From Pirellulales bacterium (GTDB lineage: Bacteria > Planctomycetota > Planctomycetia > Pirellulales > JALHPA01), in contig JALHPA010000007.1 of assembly GCA_022842745.1 (NCBI GenBank), positions 1 through 15,520 on the forward strand: a stretch of 15,520 bases of DNA, written 5' to 3'. Position numbers and translations under genes: made by a program. The notes under the pieces were generated by a model, which worked only from the letters and a program-made list of their open reading frames with translations, did no database searches and was not told where the DNA came from. Positions 15,026 through 15,520 of this stretch are shown one piece after another; the stretch's first letter is position 1; the number at the start of each line of letters is the position of its first letter.

Positions 15026-15520
15026 CTACTCCGATTTTTGCGGACCGCCCGCCGTCGCCGAACGCAGTGTCAGCCGGTACTCCTTGTTAACGTCCACGCT
15101 CACCGAAGTCCTGACCCGTAAAATCGCCACCCCCCCCTCCAACCGATAGCCAAACGCCTCCCCCGTGGCCGGATTCACCGGGACCGGAACCGCCGCGATC
15201 TCGTCCAGCCGGTCCGGCCACCGTCCCTTCGCCGCCGCATACATCCGCATCGCCTCCACCGTTCGCAGTGCCGCGAAATTCGTATGTTCGCGAATTCTTG
15301 TGCTTTGCTCCTGCTGCGGCCACCAAATCGCCGCCGTAAACGGCATCCCATCGCCGCGCTGCCGATATTCCGCTAATTGCCGCTCCGCCTCCTCCAGCCG
15401 CGCCTTCCGATTCTCGTTCGCTTCCAGGAAAAGCCATTTGTCCACGTCGTCTTGGATCGCCTTGTATTGCAGATATCGATACAGCGTGACGACCTGAATC
15501 GCAGGCATCTCCTCCAACAA
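15026..15520 (-). CDS. Uncharacterised planctomycete-type protein, 5' end cut by window edge
   Basis: This is an open frame of 164 residues entering from the right edge, so the N-terminus is missing. It is rich in charged helices at first (DDVDKWLFLEANENRKARLEE), then has RTVEAMRMYAAAKGRWPDRL, DEIAAVPVPVNPATGEAF and YRLEGGVAILRV. This combination of an ageing-pilin-like 'AAxxGRWPDxLxEI' helix and a 'VPxNPxTGxxFxYR' turn recurs in uncharacterised planctomycete proteins. The visible part has no membrane helix. Its TAG stop is four bases before the DUF1559 start and contributes to that gene's ribosome site, so the two form an operon. Function is unknown. Confidence 0.75.
   Translation of the reverse strand: MLEEMPAIQVVTLYRYLQYKAIQDDVDKWLFLEANENRKARLEEAERQLAEYRQRGDGMPFTAAIWWPQQEQSTRIREHTNFAALRTVEAMRMYAAAKGRWPDRLDEIAAVPVPVNPATGEAFGYRLEGGVAILRVRTSVSVDVNKEYRLTLRSATAGGPQKSE

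Noticed and set aside
1..15520. CRISPR arrays, tRNA or rRNA genes, insertion sequences or phage genes
   Set aside because: No regularly spaced direct repeats, tRNA-like cloverleaf, rRNA sequence, transposase or terminal inverted repeat pair was recognised by eye.

Overview
The window looks like chromosomal DNA of a planctomycete (Planctomycetota, perhaps Pirellulales-like). The evidence is the combination of a PEP-CTERM sorted secreted protein, a DUF1559-type protein, a planctomycete-style '(V)PVNPATGEAFGYRLEGG' hypothetical protein, GC-rich coding DNA, and a type II secretion / type IV pilus-like assembly locus that uses PilM/PilN/PilO-type platform proteins. The phylum is inferred from these families; no rRNA or other phylogenetic marker is present.

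Left part (1-2656, minus strand): a tightly packed operon reading leftward. It encodes a GAF + HD-GYP c-di-GMP phosphodiesterase-like protein, then a GspH-like pseudopilin, then a second pseudopilin that overlaps it by ATGA and runs off the left edge.

Middle (2935-11854, plus strand): a divergently transcribed run of ten genes. The order is GspG-like major pseudopilin, single-domain response regulator, membrane PAS-histidine kinase, STAS-domain protein, GspE/PilB-type ATPase, GspF/PilC-type platform protein, PilM-like actin fold protein, PilN-like, PilO-like and a PilP/GspC-like protein. STAS-GspE and PilM-PilN overlap by four bases. Together they encode a pseudopilus motor and its cytoplasmic and inner-membrane platform. 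No secretin (GspD/PilQ) or prepilin peptidase is present in the window.

Right part (11855-15520): a 329-bp non-coding stretch with several inverted repeats and a terminator. It is followed on the minus strand by a PEP-CTERM protein gene with a possible sigma-54 type promoter and a 5'-leader hairpin. Beyond that lies a two-gene minus-strand operon, an uncharacterised protein cut by the right edge followed by a signal-peptide DUF1559 protein, which ends in a good intrinsic terminator.

The most interesting aspect is regulatory. Four signalling proteins (HD-GYP, response regulator, histidine kinase, STAS) are interleaved with the secretion genes. The GspE ATPase also carries an N-terminal MshEN-type motif pair known in other proteins to bind c-di-GMP. 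The locus can therefore be read as a self-contained secretion machine with its own c-di-GMP and phosphorelay control, which is an inference from gene content and motifs.
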